64,000 bases of DNA from CBDCUI01 sp965223115 (GTDB lineage: Bacteria; Pseudomonadota; Gammaproteobacteria; UBA4575): contig OZ244982.1 of NCBI GenBank assembly GCA_965223115.1, positions 1,550,001 through 1,614,000 of the forward strand. Direction: 5' to 3'. The position numbers and the translations under genes were made by a program. Below the pieces are notes generated by a model. That model was given only the letters and a program-made list of their open reading frames with translations, had not been told where the DNA came from and did not search any database. This document shows positions 26,171-35,624 of the stretch, in pieces. Position 1 is the first letter of the stretch. Each line of letters starts with the position of its first letter.

Positions 26171-26985
26171 AACGTAATGTCACTTACATGTGCGCTATGC
26201 AGATGCAATCGTTTTCCTTCCATATTAATTATGATTTGCCCAAGTTCATCGACACCCAATGCAGTGCCAACATTACGTATTTCATTAAATGTAAATTCAA
26301 TTTCACGCTCATACATTAAGTCATAGCTATTCCATTTTGAAGGCAAATCCTTATTTAAATCAGTGCTGAGCTTAGACAATGTATTTATTATTACATTGAT
26401 CACATGTGCCGCCAGCTCATTTCTGGATATCTCTAAATCAGGCTTAATTGATATTAGATCAATCCATGGGTTTTCAAGTTTTGGCTGCTTTGCTACGGAC
26501 ATTGCAACATTCAAACCAACACCAATAATTAAATTATGTGCTGAGTTTGATATTTTACGCTCTATTAAAATTCCACCTAATTTCTTTTCTTGTACACAAA
26601 TGTCATTTGGCCACTTAAGTTGTACTCCGGTAAATTCTAATTTCTCTAACATCTCAGCGAATGACGTCAGCAAATGCAAACCCAAAGTTGCATATTGCTC
26701 ATGCCATTGTGACATCGGCCATAAAAGAGAGAGGTATAAATTTACTCCCTCAGGAGAATACCAATGATGCCCAAACCGTCCTCGTCCATGCGTTTGCTGT
26801 TCAGCAATACAAACTGTTACTTCACTATTTTGATTAAATCGTTTTTGTCCTAGATAGTCGTTTGTCGAAACAAGACTAGGAAAGACCTCTAAACTACTTA
26901 CATCACTGATATCTAGATGCATCAAATGATTTTTTATGTCTGCTTCGCTTAAAGGCAACAAAACAGCTTCAGTCAAAACATCCAT
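26167..26985 (-). CDS. birA: Biotin--[acetyl-CoA-carboxylase] ligase
   Basis: 272 residues. THGRGRFGHHWYSP is the biotinyl-AMP loop; LKWPNDI and KLGGILIERK complete the catalytic domain, and a short C-terminal SH3-like domain follows. It attaches biotin to the carboxyl carrier protein of acetyl-CoA carboxylase. The N-terminus is too short for the winged-helix operator-binding domain of E. coli BirA, so it is probably a ligase only. Confidence 0.92.
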   Translation of the reverse strand: MDVLTEAVLLPLSEADIKNHLMHLDISDVSSLEVFPSLVSTNDYLGQKRFNQNSEVTVCIAEQQTHGRGRFGHHWYSPEGVNLYLSLLWPMSQWHEQYATLGLHLLTSFAEMLEKLEFTGVQLKWPNDICVQEKKLGGILIERKISNSAHNLIIGVGLNVAMSVAKQPKLENPWIDLISIKPDLEISRNELAAHVINVIINTLSKLSTDLNKDLPSKWNSYDLMYEREIEFTFNEIRNVGTALGVDELGQIIINMEGKRLHLHSAHVSDITL

Positions 26986-27040
26986 TTCAAATTTGTTTTA
27001 TTTCAATTTGGTTGATAAATGGTAAGATTCAGGGATTAGA

Positions 27041-27742
27041 ATGAAATATTATAGAGTACTAATTCGCTACAATCGTATGCTGAAATTCTTTCAATATAGT
27101 ATGAATCGCCTACATTATAACTATTTTCCAAGAATTCCAATTTTGGTGTTCTCTACCCTACTCTTTATGCCATTCCAAGTTTTGGCTGAGTTTTATGTCT
27201 ATAAAGAAAAAGATGGTACAAGCTGGATTACAGATAGAAAAATGCCGGCTGAAAACTATACTCTTATGGCGACAATTGGCAGGCCTACGGCAGTTGTCTC
27301 TTGTCAAAATATGACCCAAACAAAATTAGAGAATCGTGCCGCTGATTATATGCCAACAATAAATACATACGCTCAGGCCTATGAAGTAGACCCTAAACTT
27401 GTCAAAGCGATTATTGCAGTTGAATCTTGTTTTGATAGACGTGCAGTTTCATCTGTTGGTGCTCAAGGACTAATGCAATTAATGCCATCCACAGCGAAAA
27501 AACTAGGTGTACATAATACGTTTAATGCAAACGACAATATAAGAGGTGGCATACTGTATTTCAGCAAAATGCTATCCCGCTTTAATAACAATACTGAACT
27601 TGCTCTTGCAGCATACAATGCCGGACCATTAGCGGTTGAAAAATATGGTGGCATTCCTCCTTATTCTGAAACCAAAAATTATGTAAAAAAAGTTCTAGAA
27701 CGATACAATAGATATTTGGGAACAAGCGCAAAAGCTTCTTAA
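27041..27742 (+). CDS. Lytic transglycosylase (SLT domain, DUF4124-like N-terminus)
   Basis: 233 residues. A signal or anchor segment ending LFMPFQVLA is followed by a short DUF4124-like part (YVYKEKDGTSWITDRKMP). Then comes an SLT domain: AIIAVESCFDRRAVSSVGAQG with catalytic Glu, GLMQLMPSTAKKLGV, NIRGGILYFSKML and LALAAYNAGP. It cleaves peptidoglycan glycan strands in the periplasm. The start at 27041 has a weak AGGGATTAGA; an ATG at 27101 is possible and would give a cleaner signal peptide. It converges on the next gene with only 2 bp between stops. Confidence 0.9.
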   Translation: MKYYRVLIRYNRMLKFFQYSMNRLHYNYFPRIPILVFSTLLFMPFQVLAEFYVYKEKDGTSWITDRKMPAENYTLMATIGRPTAVVSCQNMTQTKLENRAADYMPTINTYAQAYEVDPKLVKAIIAVESCFDRRAVSSVGAQGLMQLMPSTAKKLGVHNTFNANDNIRGGILYFSKMLSRFNNNTELALAAYNAGPLAVEKYGGIPPYSETKNYVKKVLERYNRYLGTSAKAS

Positions 27743-27744
27743 CA

Positions 27745-28266
27745 TTATTGATATTTTTTGTCTTTATGGGATATCCATCCTCCTGAATGCAAACCAGCAG
27801 GGTCGTGGTGGGTCCAGTGTATCAAACCGCCTTTTTCATTCCATTCATATTGACCATAAACAAGAATCTGGTCATTAATATGTACTGGAACCCTTGGAGC
27901 TAGATCAATATTATGTGCAATCAATAATGACAACCCTCGAGAAATATTCACTAAAAATCTTTGATGTCTGGATCCTTCCTTATCATCAGGTAAAATTCGT
28001 GTAACATAGCCCTTTATTGAGACCATCTCACCTGAACGCTTCTCTTTATATAAGGAATGTACATCGGAGAACTCAATGCTATGACTTTGTTCATTTTCAG
28101 CTTGCTGAAACGGGGGTGAAATCTTATATTGTGATAGCGCCCAAACTAAAAGAACTATTGCTAACAAGAAAAAACCAATAAATTTTAGACTACTTCTACC
28201 TCGCAGAAGCTTTTTAATAATAAATGGCGCAGCCAAAATTAATATTTTTTTTATTTGTTTATTCAA
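27745..28266 (-). CDS. DUF3465 membrane-anchored protein
   Basis: 173 residues. Basic N-terminus, one membrane segment (LKFIGFFLLAIVLLVWAL), then a soluble domain with GYVTRILPDDKEGSRHQRFLV, LLIAHNIDLAPRVP and YEWNEKGGLIHWTHHDP, the conserved pattern of DUF3465. Role unknown; an OB-like nucleic-acid or DNA-end-binding function has sometimes been guessed for similar folds, but nothing here shows it. Confidence 0.8.
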   Translation of the reverse strand: MNKQIKKILILAAPFIIKKLLRGRSSLKFIGFFLLAIVLLVWALSQYKISPPFQQAENEQSHSIEFSDVHSLYKEKRSGEMVSIKGYVTRILPDDKEGSRHQRFLVNISRGLSLLIAHNIDLAPRVPVHINDQILVYGQYEWNEKGGLIHWTHHDPAGLHSGGWISHKDKKYQ

Positions 28267-28356
28267 TTTAACTATCCGATCTCTTGTTTAAGCATTAATA
28301 TATAAATTAATATTTATCGTACACTAGTTTAGACACATTACTTCTATTAATCCCAA

Positions 28357-30033
28357 ATGAGCACACCCCCTGCAGAACCATCATCAAACTTTATACGGCA
28401 AATTATAGATCAAGATTTAAACGAGGGTAAAAATGATGGCAAAGTCATCACTCGTTTTCCTCCTGAGCCTAATGGTTATTTACATATCGGTCATGCTAAA
28501 TCAATTTGCCTAAATTTTGGTATTGCCGATGACTATAGTGGTCAATGTAATTTGCGTTTTGATGACACAAATCCTGAAAAAGAAAGTCAGGAATATATTG
28601 ATGCTATTCAGCAAGATGTTGAGTGGTTAGGTTACACCTGGGCGAATCTTAAATATGCTTCGGATTATTTTGAAAAACTCTATGAATACGCTTGTCAACT
28701 TATCCATTCCGACAAAGCCTATGTCTGCAGCTTAAACTCAGAAGAAATTCGGCAACAACGCGGTACTCTCACAGAACCAGGAAAAGAAAGTCCGTACCGC
28801 AACCGTTCCATAGAAGAAAACCTAGAGCTATTCACGCACATGCGCGCGGGTAAATTTAAAGAAGGCGAACATGTGTTACGTGCAAAAATTGATATGACTT
28901 CTCCAAACATCAATATGCGCGATCCTGTTATCTACCGTATTAAATATGCATCACATCCACGCACCAAAGACAAATGGTGTATATACCCTATGTACGATTA
29001 CACACATTGTATATCGGACGCACTCGAAGGCGTCACGCATTCTTTATGTACTTTAGAGTTTGAAGACCACCGACCTTTATATGACTGGGTTTTAGATGAA
29101 TTAAATACTCCTTGTCACCCTCAACAAATTGAGTTTGCTCGGCTCTCACTTGAATACACTATTACCAGTAAACGCAAGTTAAATACACTCGTTGAAGAAG
29201 GTTATACTGATGGTTGGGATGACCCTCGCATGCCTACTATTTCAGGAATGCGACGTAGAGGTATTACTCCACAAACCATACGCACATTTTGCGATCGAAT
29301 TGGACTCACAAAAAAAGACGCATTTATCGAAATGGGTGTTTTAGAAAATTGTATCCGCGAAGAATTAGACCCACATGCACAAAGACTTATGTGTGTACTC
29401 AATCCTCTTAAGGTTACTATTGAAAATTACCCGGAAAATACGCAAGAAGAATTTGAAGCAAAAAATCATCCCAAAAATCCCGAGTTTGGCACACGAACAA
29501 TCCCTTTTTCTAAAACCATATATATTGAACATGATGACTTTATAGAAACTCCGCCTAAAAAGTTTTTCCGGCTTTCACCCGGTAAAGAAGTACGTTTGCG
29601 TAATGCGTATGATATAAAATGCACTGATGTAATTAAAAATGACAATGGGGAAATCATTGAACTACGTTGCCAATATGATCCCGATAGCAAAGGTAGCAAC
29701 AAAAAGAAACTCAAAGGAATTATTCACTGGGTCTCTGCAGAGCATGCATTGAATATAGAAACAAGACTGTATGATCGCTTATTCAATGTTCCCAACCCTG
29801 CTTCGCATGATGACTTTCCTGCAACCTTAAATAAAGACTCACTTATTACTTTTACTAACTCTAAAATCGAGCCTCATGCCAAATTACTTACATTGGATGA
29901 TCGAGTGCAGTTCGAACGACAAGGTTACTTTTGTCTAGATAGTAAAGATAGCAACGACCGTAATTTAGTTTTTAATCGAGTTGTCACGTTACGTGACGCT
30001 TGGGAAAAAATTGAAAAAGAGAATAAGAAATAA
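28357..30033 (+). CDS. glnS: Glutaminyl-tRNA synthetase
   Basis: 558 residues, full length. Class I signature PPEPNGYLHIGHAKS (HIGH at 43-46), LRFDDTNPEKE, and the KMSKS-equivalent ITSKRKL. The C-terminal anticodon-binding beta-barrels end with QFERQGYFCLD. It charges tRNA-Gln directly. Confidence 0.97.
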   Translation: MSTPPAEPSSNFIRQIIDQDLNEGKNDGKVITRFPPEPNGYLHIGHAKSICLNFGIADDYSGQCNLRFDDTNPEKESQEYIDAIQQDVEWLGYTWANLKYASDYFEKLYEYACQLIHSDKAYVCSLNSEEIRQQRGTLTEPGKESPYRNRSIEENLELFTHMRAGKFKEGEHVLRAKIDMTSPNINMRDPVIYRIKYASHPRTKDKWCIYPMYDYTHCISDALEGVTHSLCTLEFEDHRPLYDWVLDELNTPCHPQQIEFARLSLEYTITSKRKLNTLVEEGYTDGWDDPRMPTISGMRRRGITPQTIRTFCDRIGLTKKDAFIEMGVLENCIREELDPHAQRLMCVLNPLKVTIENYPENTQEEFEAKNHPKNPEFGTRTIPFSKTIYIEHDDFIETPPKKFFRLSPGKEVRLRNAYDIKCTDVIKNDNGEIIELRCQYDPDSKGSNKKKLKGIIHWVSAEHALNIETRLYDRLFNVPNPASHDDFPATLNKDSLITFTNSKIEPHAKLLTLDDRVQFERQGYFCLDSKDSNDRNLVFNRVVTLRDAWEKIEKENKK

Positions 30034-30119
30034 TTTTTCTTTATTATTTATTTATGCAATAAAATATAAACAGCCTAAAGGTCTATCTTTACTATAAAAC
30101 AACATAAATGTTTGCTATT

Positions 30120-30191
30120 AGCACTCTTCCCATACGAGTGCTTAAGTTGTTATGGCATTATTAAGCTGACTAATGGTATTACCATTAGTCA
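30120..30191 (+). terminator. Two hairpins downstream of glnS
   Basis: AGCACTC / GAGTGCT (30120-30142) followed by TAAGTTGTT, and a 10-bp stem TGACTAATGG / CCATTAGTCA (30167-30191) followed by ATTTAT. Neither has a long T-run, but together they probably end the glnS message. Confidence 0.45.
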
Positions 30192-30258
30192 ATTTATAAT
30201 TGAATTTATACGAACTAAGGAGTAAAAATTATTTCAAAGTAGTAAATGGATTTCTCTT

Positions 30259-30864
30259 ATGCTCGTTAAACAAGAAAGTTTACATAATTACTTTCATCAT
30301 AGCTTACAAAATTCTTTGCGTAAGCATAATATTCTAACTACAGACTTCACAGTAATTTATCTAGCCAACCTGTTAATTAATTTTTCCCGTTCTGAAAATT
30401 TTATTGAAACAGTTGAAGGAAGATCTCCTTATAAACCCCTTGCGCAACACTATTCCGAAGCATTAAATTCTGATTCAGACCAACAACGTGATTTAGCCTT
30501 GCGACGTTTGGGAGATATTGCGTTATTTATTTGTGGATTGTTTTCAGACAGCCTGAAAACTAAAGCAGTCGATGTAGATTATTATGTTGCCATGGGAGGC
30601 TCTGCTTACAGCTATCTCTCTGAAAGTAGAAATATCACCGCAAATGATTCTTCACTTAATGAAGTTTTTTTCGAGCTCTCAAATAAATTTATAGACTTTG
30701 TTGATGTCTTATCAGAATTAAATGAAAACCAATCTCATACAAATAAAAACTTATTACGCACCTACGAGATTTGGCTGCGTACTGGAAGCAAAAAAGCACG
30801 AAAGCTGCTAATTGAATCAGGCATACAACCAGTAAAAAATTGCACTAGCATATTAACACAGTAA
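30259..30864 (+). CDS. Conserved hypothetical protein
   Basis: 201 residues, soluble, mainly helical. The core LALRRLGDIALFICGLFSDSL and VDVDYYVAMGGSAYSYLSE resembles a conserved protein of unknown function found in gammaproteobacteria. No signal peptide, metal motif or catalytic pattern is evident. It is followed 18 bp later by another unknown helical protein on the same strand, so the two are probably one transcript. Confidence 0.6.
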   Translation: MLVKQESLHNYFHHSLQNSLRKHNILTTDFTVIYLANLLINFSRSENFIETVEGRSPYKPLAQHYSEALNSDSDQQRDLALRRLGDIALFICGLFSDSLKTKAVDVDYYVAMGGSAYSYLSESRNITANDSSLNEVFFELSNKFIDFVDVLSELNENQSHTNKNLLRTYEIWLRTGSKKARKLLIESGIQPVKNCTSILTQ

Positions 30865-30882
30865 CGCTTTGAATTATTTCTA

Positions 30883-31551
30883 ATGCCGAATTTACTTTCT
30901 AATATTCAAAAAAAACTTGAGTTGATATATGAACTCACGATCCCACACAATATAGATGATTTTTTAATTACTGATAAGAAAATTGCAACTCTTCTTATAA
31001 ATGAAAAAATTGAAGAAAATGCCTTAGAACAACTGTTAATATCAGCACATGATGATTGTTTGGATATCTCTCTTTACTTAGATGTAGATCTAATTAAACG
31101 CTTAGGAGAACATTATCCCTCACCTAAAATTAATAAGAATGAATTACATGATTTTTGGGTTGCACTAGAGGGTGTAAGTCACTTCTTATATTTAGTTTGG
31201 AATGCTGGATATGATCGCCCCGTGTCACAATTAGAATTGGAACTACAAGCAGAAGTTGATAAATTTGTAAGTGCTACGGCAATATTAGGTCTAGAGAAAG
31301 ATAACGAATTTATGCAAGAAATTTGGGCCTTATTATTCTTAAGGCCCAAATTTAAAAACAATCTTAAAAAAGAACATTTGCTGCGCTATCAAAAAGCAAA
31401 TGCTTACGCTTCACAATACTGTTTGAACCTGATGCAAATGAGGAACAAAACAAGTGATTGCTTACATAATGAATTACGCAGATTTTACAGGCTAAATCAA
31501 CAAGATAAAATTTCTAGAATTGATAATCCAAATAATTCTATCTGTCCATAG
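30883..31551 (+). CDS. Hypothetical helical protein, partner of the preceding gene
   Basis: 222 residues, soluble, mostly alpha-helical, with a motif LHDFWVALEGVSHFLYLVWNA in the middle and an Arg/Lys-rich C-terminal half. I do not recognise it by function. Its tight link to the gene at 30259 suggests they act together. Confidence 0.55.
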   Translation: MPNLLSNIQKKLELIYELTIPHNIDDFLITDKKIATLLINEKIEENALEQLLISAHDDCLDISLYLDVDLIKRLGEHYPSPKINKNELHDFWVALEGVSHFLYLVWNAGYDRPVSQLELELQAEVDKFVSATAILGLEKDNEFMQEIWALLFLRPKFKNNLKKEHLLRYQKANAYASQYCLNLMQMRNKTSDCLHNELRRFYRLNQQDKISRIDNPNNSICP

Positions 31552-31558
31552 TAGATCC

Positions 31559-31589
31559 TCTAACAAAGCACAATGAATGCTTTGTTAGA
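31559..31589. terminator. Bidirectional hairpin between converging genes
   Basis: Perfect 12-bp stem TCTAACAAAGCA / TGCTTTGTTAGA with a 7-base loop between the hypothetical gene (+) and the DUF1641 gene (-). No long T-run on either strand, but position and stability fit a terminator. Confidence 0.55.
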
Positions 31590-31615
31590 CAAATCCAAAT
31601 CAAAGATGCTTTTGG

Positions 31616-32149
31616 TCAAGTACCTTTAAATGCTGAGCTGAATTTCAGCATAAATTGCAATGCTTGCTGCACTTCAGGATCTTTTGCAATTTTTAACAGC
31701 CCCATAACACCACCTGAAGATTCTGTAGTATGGCTAGCTTTAGCAGTTGCCGCAGCTTCAAGAAGCCCCGATAAAGTATCAACCATATGATCGCGCTCAA
31801 GTAACTCTAATAATTTATTTAGATTATCATTTCGCGCAATACGATCCGCCATACATAACAACTCATTTACCATTTCACCTAGGCGACCAATAATATCGTC
31901 CGACAGTGCATCACCTGCTGAACCTAATATGCGAACAAGATTCACTACTCTTTCTAAATCACCGCTTTCAACCATTTGGTTAATCAGGGGTATAGCTATA
32001 TCTATGTTACTTCTACTAACTTGGTCAAGCAGCAATAGACCATCATTCATAGTAGTACCTAATCTACCAACAATATCATCTGATAATGCATCGGCCGCAC
32101 TTTCAAAAATACGTTCTGCCTCGGTTTGCATTGATTGAAGTTCACTCAT
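31616..32149 (-). CDS. DUF1641 protein
   Basis: 177 residues. Two internal repeats ADALSDDIVGRLG and GDALSDDIIGRLG, each followed by a helix, then RDHMVDTLSGLLEAA and a C-terminal GLLKIAKDPEVQQALQFML. This is the DUF1641 pattern, typically encoded next to a sulfide:quinone-reductase-like flavoprotein or formate dehydrogenase. Here it is the last gene of the DsrE-TusA-SQR set, 30 bp after the flavoprotein. Confidence 0.8.
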   Translation of the reverse strand: MSELQSMQTEAERIFESAADALSDDIVGRLGTTMNDGLLLLDQVSRSNIDIAIPLINQMVESGDLERVVNLVRILGSAGDALSDDIIGRLGEMVNELLCMADRIARNDNLNKLLELLERDHMVDTLSGLLEAAATAKASHTTESSGGVMGLLKIAKDPEVQQALQFMLKFSSAFKGT

Positions 32150-32179
32150 TTTAATATCCTCTGCTTATTACAAACCAAC

Positions 32180-33307
32180 TTATAACAATCCTCTGGCACT
32201 GGCCCAATACATTTTATTGTAAGCAAGCTTAAACCAATGAATGCCTTTTGTAGGAGGCTTTGGATCAGGTGGATTTTGATAATTAAACATGGCGTACGTT
32301 GCTTTGCCTTCACCTGCTTCAATAAAACAAAATACTTTACCGTCATAATCACGTACTGGTGTACCAATTTTAACGGTTGCCGCAATGTTGTCAGCCAGAG
32401 CTTCCGCTTCAAAATGCGCTGTTGATCCTGCTTTACTAATCGGCAAGTTTGTAGTATCTCCAATAACAAAGGCATTTTCATGACCTTCAATATTAAGACG
32501 TTGACGATCAGTAGGAATAAAGCCACCTGCACCTAACTCATTATCTTCAATTACTTGCATTCCTTTATGAGAAGGTACTGTCACTAATAAGTCATAGCTT
32601 TCTTCTGTTCCTTCTTCACTTATAACTTTATCTGCTGTGACTTCTTTCATATTAAATAATGTTTCATAAGTGACACCTAAACGATCAAATTCGGGAGCCG
32701 CCCATTTTGCAACGGGTTCTAAGCTATGCACACGACCAATCGGATAGGTATAGTGCAATTGTACTTTGTCCCAAATACCACGATCTCTGAAGTAATCTGC
32801 TAACATGAAAGTTATCTCTAATGGCGCCATCGGGCACTTATGTGGTACCCCTACTGCAACTACAACTTTACCACCTTCAAACTTTTGCAGACTCTTATAC
32901 ATATTAACTGCATCAGCCTCTGTGTAAAACTGTAATGCATTTTCAGACAACCCTGGTGTACCTTCAGCATGTGCTCGCGAACCCGTCGCTACAACGATAA
33001 TATCGTAGTCATACTGTTTACCACTGTCTGTAACTACATTATTTTCTTTTAAGTTAAACGTTTTTACCGGATCTACACGAAAATTGATACTCGGCTCCAA
33101 CAAACTAAGTTGGTCTCGATACAGTTCATCTGGTGTCATTTTGCCTACTGCAACATACAAAAGACCAGGCTGATACATATGTTTATCCGAAGCAGACAAC
33201 ATTGTAATACTGGCTTTTCCAGATTTTAACTCGCCACTTAAACGTCTAGCTAAATTATTAGCCAGAATAGTTCCACCCATTCCTCCACCAACAATTAGAA
33301 TTTTCAT
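32180..33307 (-). CDS. SQR-like FAD-dependent pyridine nucleotide-disulfide oxidoreductase
   Basis: 375 residues. N-terminal FAD Rossmann motif GGGMGGTILANNLA, internal VVVATGSRA, and NAFVIGDTTNLPISKAGS for the second FAD contact. VGVPHKCPMAPLE keeps one of the Cys that in sulfide:quinone reductases take part in catalysis, and a second Cys lies in KVFCFIEAGEG near the C-terminus. It would pass electrons from a sulfur compound to quinone at the membrane, or act with TusA and DsrE proteins. Exact substrate is not shown. Confidence 0.8.
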   Translation of the reverse strand: MKILIVGGGMGGTILANNLARRLSGELKSGKASITMLSASDKHMYQPGLLYVAVGKMTPDELYRDQLSLLEPSINFRVDPVKTFNLKENNVVTDSGKQYDYDIIVVATGSRAHAEGTPGLSENALQFYTEADAVNMYKSLQKFEGGKVVVAVGVPHKCPMAPLEITFMLADYFRDRGIWDKVQLHYTYPIGRVHSLEPVAKWAAPEFDRLGVTYETLFNMKEVTADKVISEEGTEESYDLLVTVPSHKGMQVIEDNELGAGGFIPTDRQRLNIEGHENAFVIGDTTNLPISKAGSTAHFEAEALADNIAATVKIGTPVRDYDGKVFCFIEAGEGKATYAMFNYQNPPDPKPPTKGIHWFKLAYNKMYWASARGLL

Positions 33308-33369
33308 GGTTACCTCTCTATTTTTTTATAAAATAACTGGTATAGATTTTTATTCAGTATTTGCAGAAT

Positions 33370-33600
33370 CTATTTTGATTTTTTGACAATGATGTGCCAC
33401 ACACCATCCTCTTCAAAACTTTCTAATAATTCGTGCCCAACTTTATTAATCCACTCAGGAATATCATTTGCAGAACCTTGATCGGTAGACAAAATCTCTA
33501 GTTCATCACCTACTTCTGCTAACTTCATTTGCCCAATTAGTTCCATTAATGGTCCAGGACAAAATGTATTTTTTGCATCAACTAGTTTTCTTTCTGCCAC
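33370..33600 (-). CDS. TusA-family sulfur carrier protein
   Basis: 76 residues. Cys14 in FCPGPLMEL is the persulfide-carrying residue of TusA/SirA proteins, followed by the usual beta-alpha-beta sandwich (GDELEILSTDQGSANDIPEW). Placed between a DsrE-like and an SQR-like gene, it probably shuttles sulfane sulfur in sulfur oxidation rather than in tRNA thiolation. Confidence 0.9.
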   Translation of the reverse strand: MAERKLVDAKNTFCPGPLMELIGQMKLAEVGDELEILSTDQGSANDIPEWINKVGHELLESFEEDGVWHIIVKKSK

Positions 33601-33635
33601 GTAACTCTCCTTGCTATAAAAGTAATGGCCTTAAC

Positions 33636-34028
33636 TTAAAAATGCCAAACCTGACCTTTGCCTGCATCACTTAAGAATGTTGTTAGACCCAAAGGATCTG
33701 AAATGTATCCTTCCAAATCATCTTTACTAATTCCAAGTATATCTACTGCCATTGAACAAGGGAAAATTTTTGCATCTCCATATTCTACAGCTTGTGAAAA
33801 AAGTTCTTTAAACTCAGGAGCATTTTTTTCTTCCAAAAGCTTGCCCATCTCGCCTTCTGCAGGAGCTTTCTCATTCGCATCTTTTAAAAAGAACTTTACG
33901 GCATTCATTGACAGAAATACTGTTACGTCATTACCACTTACTGCACCAACAGACGCCACCATGGCTGCCATTTGCAGTTGTTCTCTATTACCTGAAGTTA
34001 CCATTACACTGATTTTATCCGACGACAT
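33636..34028 (-). CDS. DsrE-family sulfurtransferase-like protein
   Basis: 130 residues. The DsrE fold is visible in VMVTSGNREQLQMAAMVASVGAVSG split by an active-site Cys91 in IFPCSMAVDILGI, the position used by DsrE/DsrE2 proteins to hold sulfur. First gene of the four-gene cluster, so its promoter lies in the 250 bp to its right, where nothing decisive is seen. Confidence 0.85.
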   Translation of the reverse strand: MSSDKISVMVTSGNREQLQMAAMVASVGAVSGNDVTVFLSMNAVKFFLKDANEKAPAEGEMGKLLEEKNAPEFKELFSQAVEYGDAKIFPCSMAVDILGISKDDLEGYISDPLGLTTFLSDAGKGQVWHF

Positions 34029-34279
34029 ATAAACCCCTCTAAAATTAGGCCTTTAATAAAAATAGTTCCATCTATTCAAGATTTGAATGAGGCGGTAAAT
34101 TTACAGGATCATATAAGAATCGGAAAGGATAATATTGAGTTTAAAGAGCAATAGTTTGTTACACACAAAATATCTAAGCCATGCAGAATTGCATCGATTA
34201 CAAAATATTTACATTTATCAAGTTCTCAGCAGAATCCATTCTATCCCCATATAAAAACCAATAATGACAATTAAACTAC

Positions 34280-34465
34280 TTAAGGCCGAGTTTGTTTTTT
34301 TTCAAAACGGCGACCACAGTAATAACATACAATAAATGGCTTATTACCAATAGGAAGATACACCAATGGATGGCCTAAGGCTCCACCTCCACCATCACAT
34401 GCGACTTCTTTTACGTTAGCATCTACTTGTGTAACTGTTGCTGCAGATGTTGTTTTCATATGCAC
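34280..34465 (-). CDS. zf-CHCC zinc-finger protein
   Basis: 61 residues. VACDGGGGALGHPLVYL and VCYYCGRRF give the Cys-His-Cys-Cys set of the zf-CHCC family, which resembles the zinc subunit of complex I (NDUFS6). No function is established for the bacterial stand-alone version. It precedes the MscS gene on the same strand. Confidence 0.85.
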   Translation of the reverse strand: MHMKTTSAATVTQVDANVKEVACDGGGGALGHPLVYLPIGNKPFIVCYYCGRRFEKKQTRP

Positions 34466-34523
34466 TCTATTTTAAGCATTTTAACCTTGTTTATTGAAAC
34501 CCTTTACTCTAACAAATAATGTT

Positions 34524-35600
34524 TTAGGTTGACGGCATGCTTTTAATATACACATCATGCTTTGAATAAGGGATCTCGATACCTAGTTTCATGAATTCTT
34601 TATAGACCTGTGTATACAACTTATCTAAGACTTGTCCACGTAACACTGGCATATCCACCCAACACAGTAGCTCAAAATCCAAACTCGAATTACCAAAATT
34701 ACGAAATCGTACCCTGGGTTCGGGATGCTTACATACCTGTTGGTTATCAGTAGCTATCTTCTCTAATACTTCTCGCACCTGGTCTATATCACTTCCATAA
34801 GCTACACCAACTTTTACTCGTATACGATGTTTCGGGTTAGGACCTCCGGCTTCATTTGTAATTTTGGCATTACCCATAACAGAATTTGGAACCGTAATTT
34901 CAACATCATCTCTAGTTAATAAACGAGTGCTTCGAATTCCTATATGAGTTACTTGGCCACGCTCACCAGAATCTAAGACAATATAATCACCAATCTTGTA
35001 TGGAGTATCAGCCATGATAAACACCCCTGCAAATAAATTTGCCAGTGTGTCTTTAGCTGCAAAACTCAGCGCAAGCCCGATAATCCCAGCTGAAGCAAGC
35101 CATGCAGAAACATCTATATTCCATGCTAAAAATAAAAAATAAATAGCAGCGCCAACAATAATAATAACTGCCAAATTATTAAACAGTGGCAATGTACTTC
35201 TTTGTATTAATTGCATCTTTTCTTTATCTGCACTTAATTGGCCTAGCAAAAATCTAGAAAACTTAACTGCAAACGATGCCCAAACAAATACAGTGATGGT
35301 TTTTAAAAACGAAATAGTGACAAACATTATATGTTCAGGTAATTGCAACACTCTTGCTGCCTGCACCAAACCAAAAATAACCAAGCTTACAAACAAAGGT
35401 TTTTGCAATAGGTCTAAAACATGATCATCACCTTTTATTGGCGTTTTCGCTGTTAACCGTTTTAGAAGGCGAATAACAATAAAATTAAAAACTAAAGCAA
35501 GAACTGTAAAAATTAATAGAATACCAAGTGCTTTTAAATATGGATTAGGGCCAAAGTATGCTAGCCATGATTCGTATAGAGCTTGAATTTTATCCATCAA
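34524..35600 (-). CDS. MscS-family mechanosensitive channel
   Basis: 358 residues. Five membrane segments at the N-terminal half, the pore helix ending LASAGIIGLALSFAAKDTL, then the beta-domain with YKIGDYIVLDSGERGQVTHIG and a C-terminal cytoplasmic domain. It would release solutes on osmotic downshock. A second, longer MscS homologue lies at 51065. Confidence 0.9.
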   Translation of the reverse strand: MMDKIQALYESWLAYFGPNPYLKALGILLIFTVLALVFNFIVIRLLKRLTAKTPIKGDDHVLDLLQKPLFVSLVIFGLVQAARVLQLPEHIMFVTISFLKTITVFVWASFAVKFSRFLLGQLSADKEKMQLIQRSTLPLFNNLAVIIIVGAAIYFLFLAWNIDVSAWLASAGIIGLALSFAAKDTLANLFAGVFIMADTPYKIGDYIVLDSGERGQVTHIGIRSTRLLTRDDVEITVPNSVMGNAKITNEAGGPNPKHRIRVKVGVAYGSDIDQVREVLEKIATDNQQVCKHPEPRVRFRNFGNSSLDFELLCWVDMPVLRGQVLDKLYTQVYKEFMKLGIEIPYSKHDVYIKSMPST

Positions 35601-35624
35601 TGTATAGACTGATTTATTGTGTAC

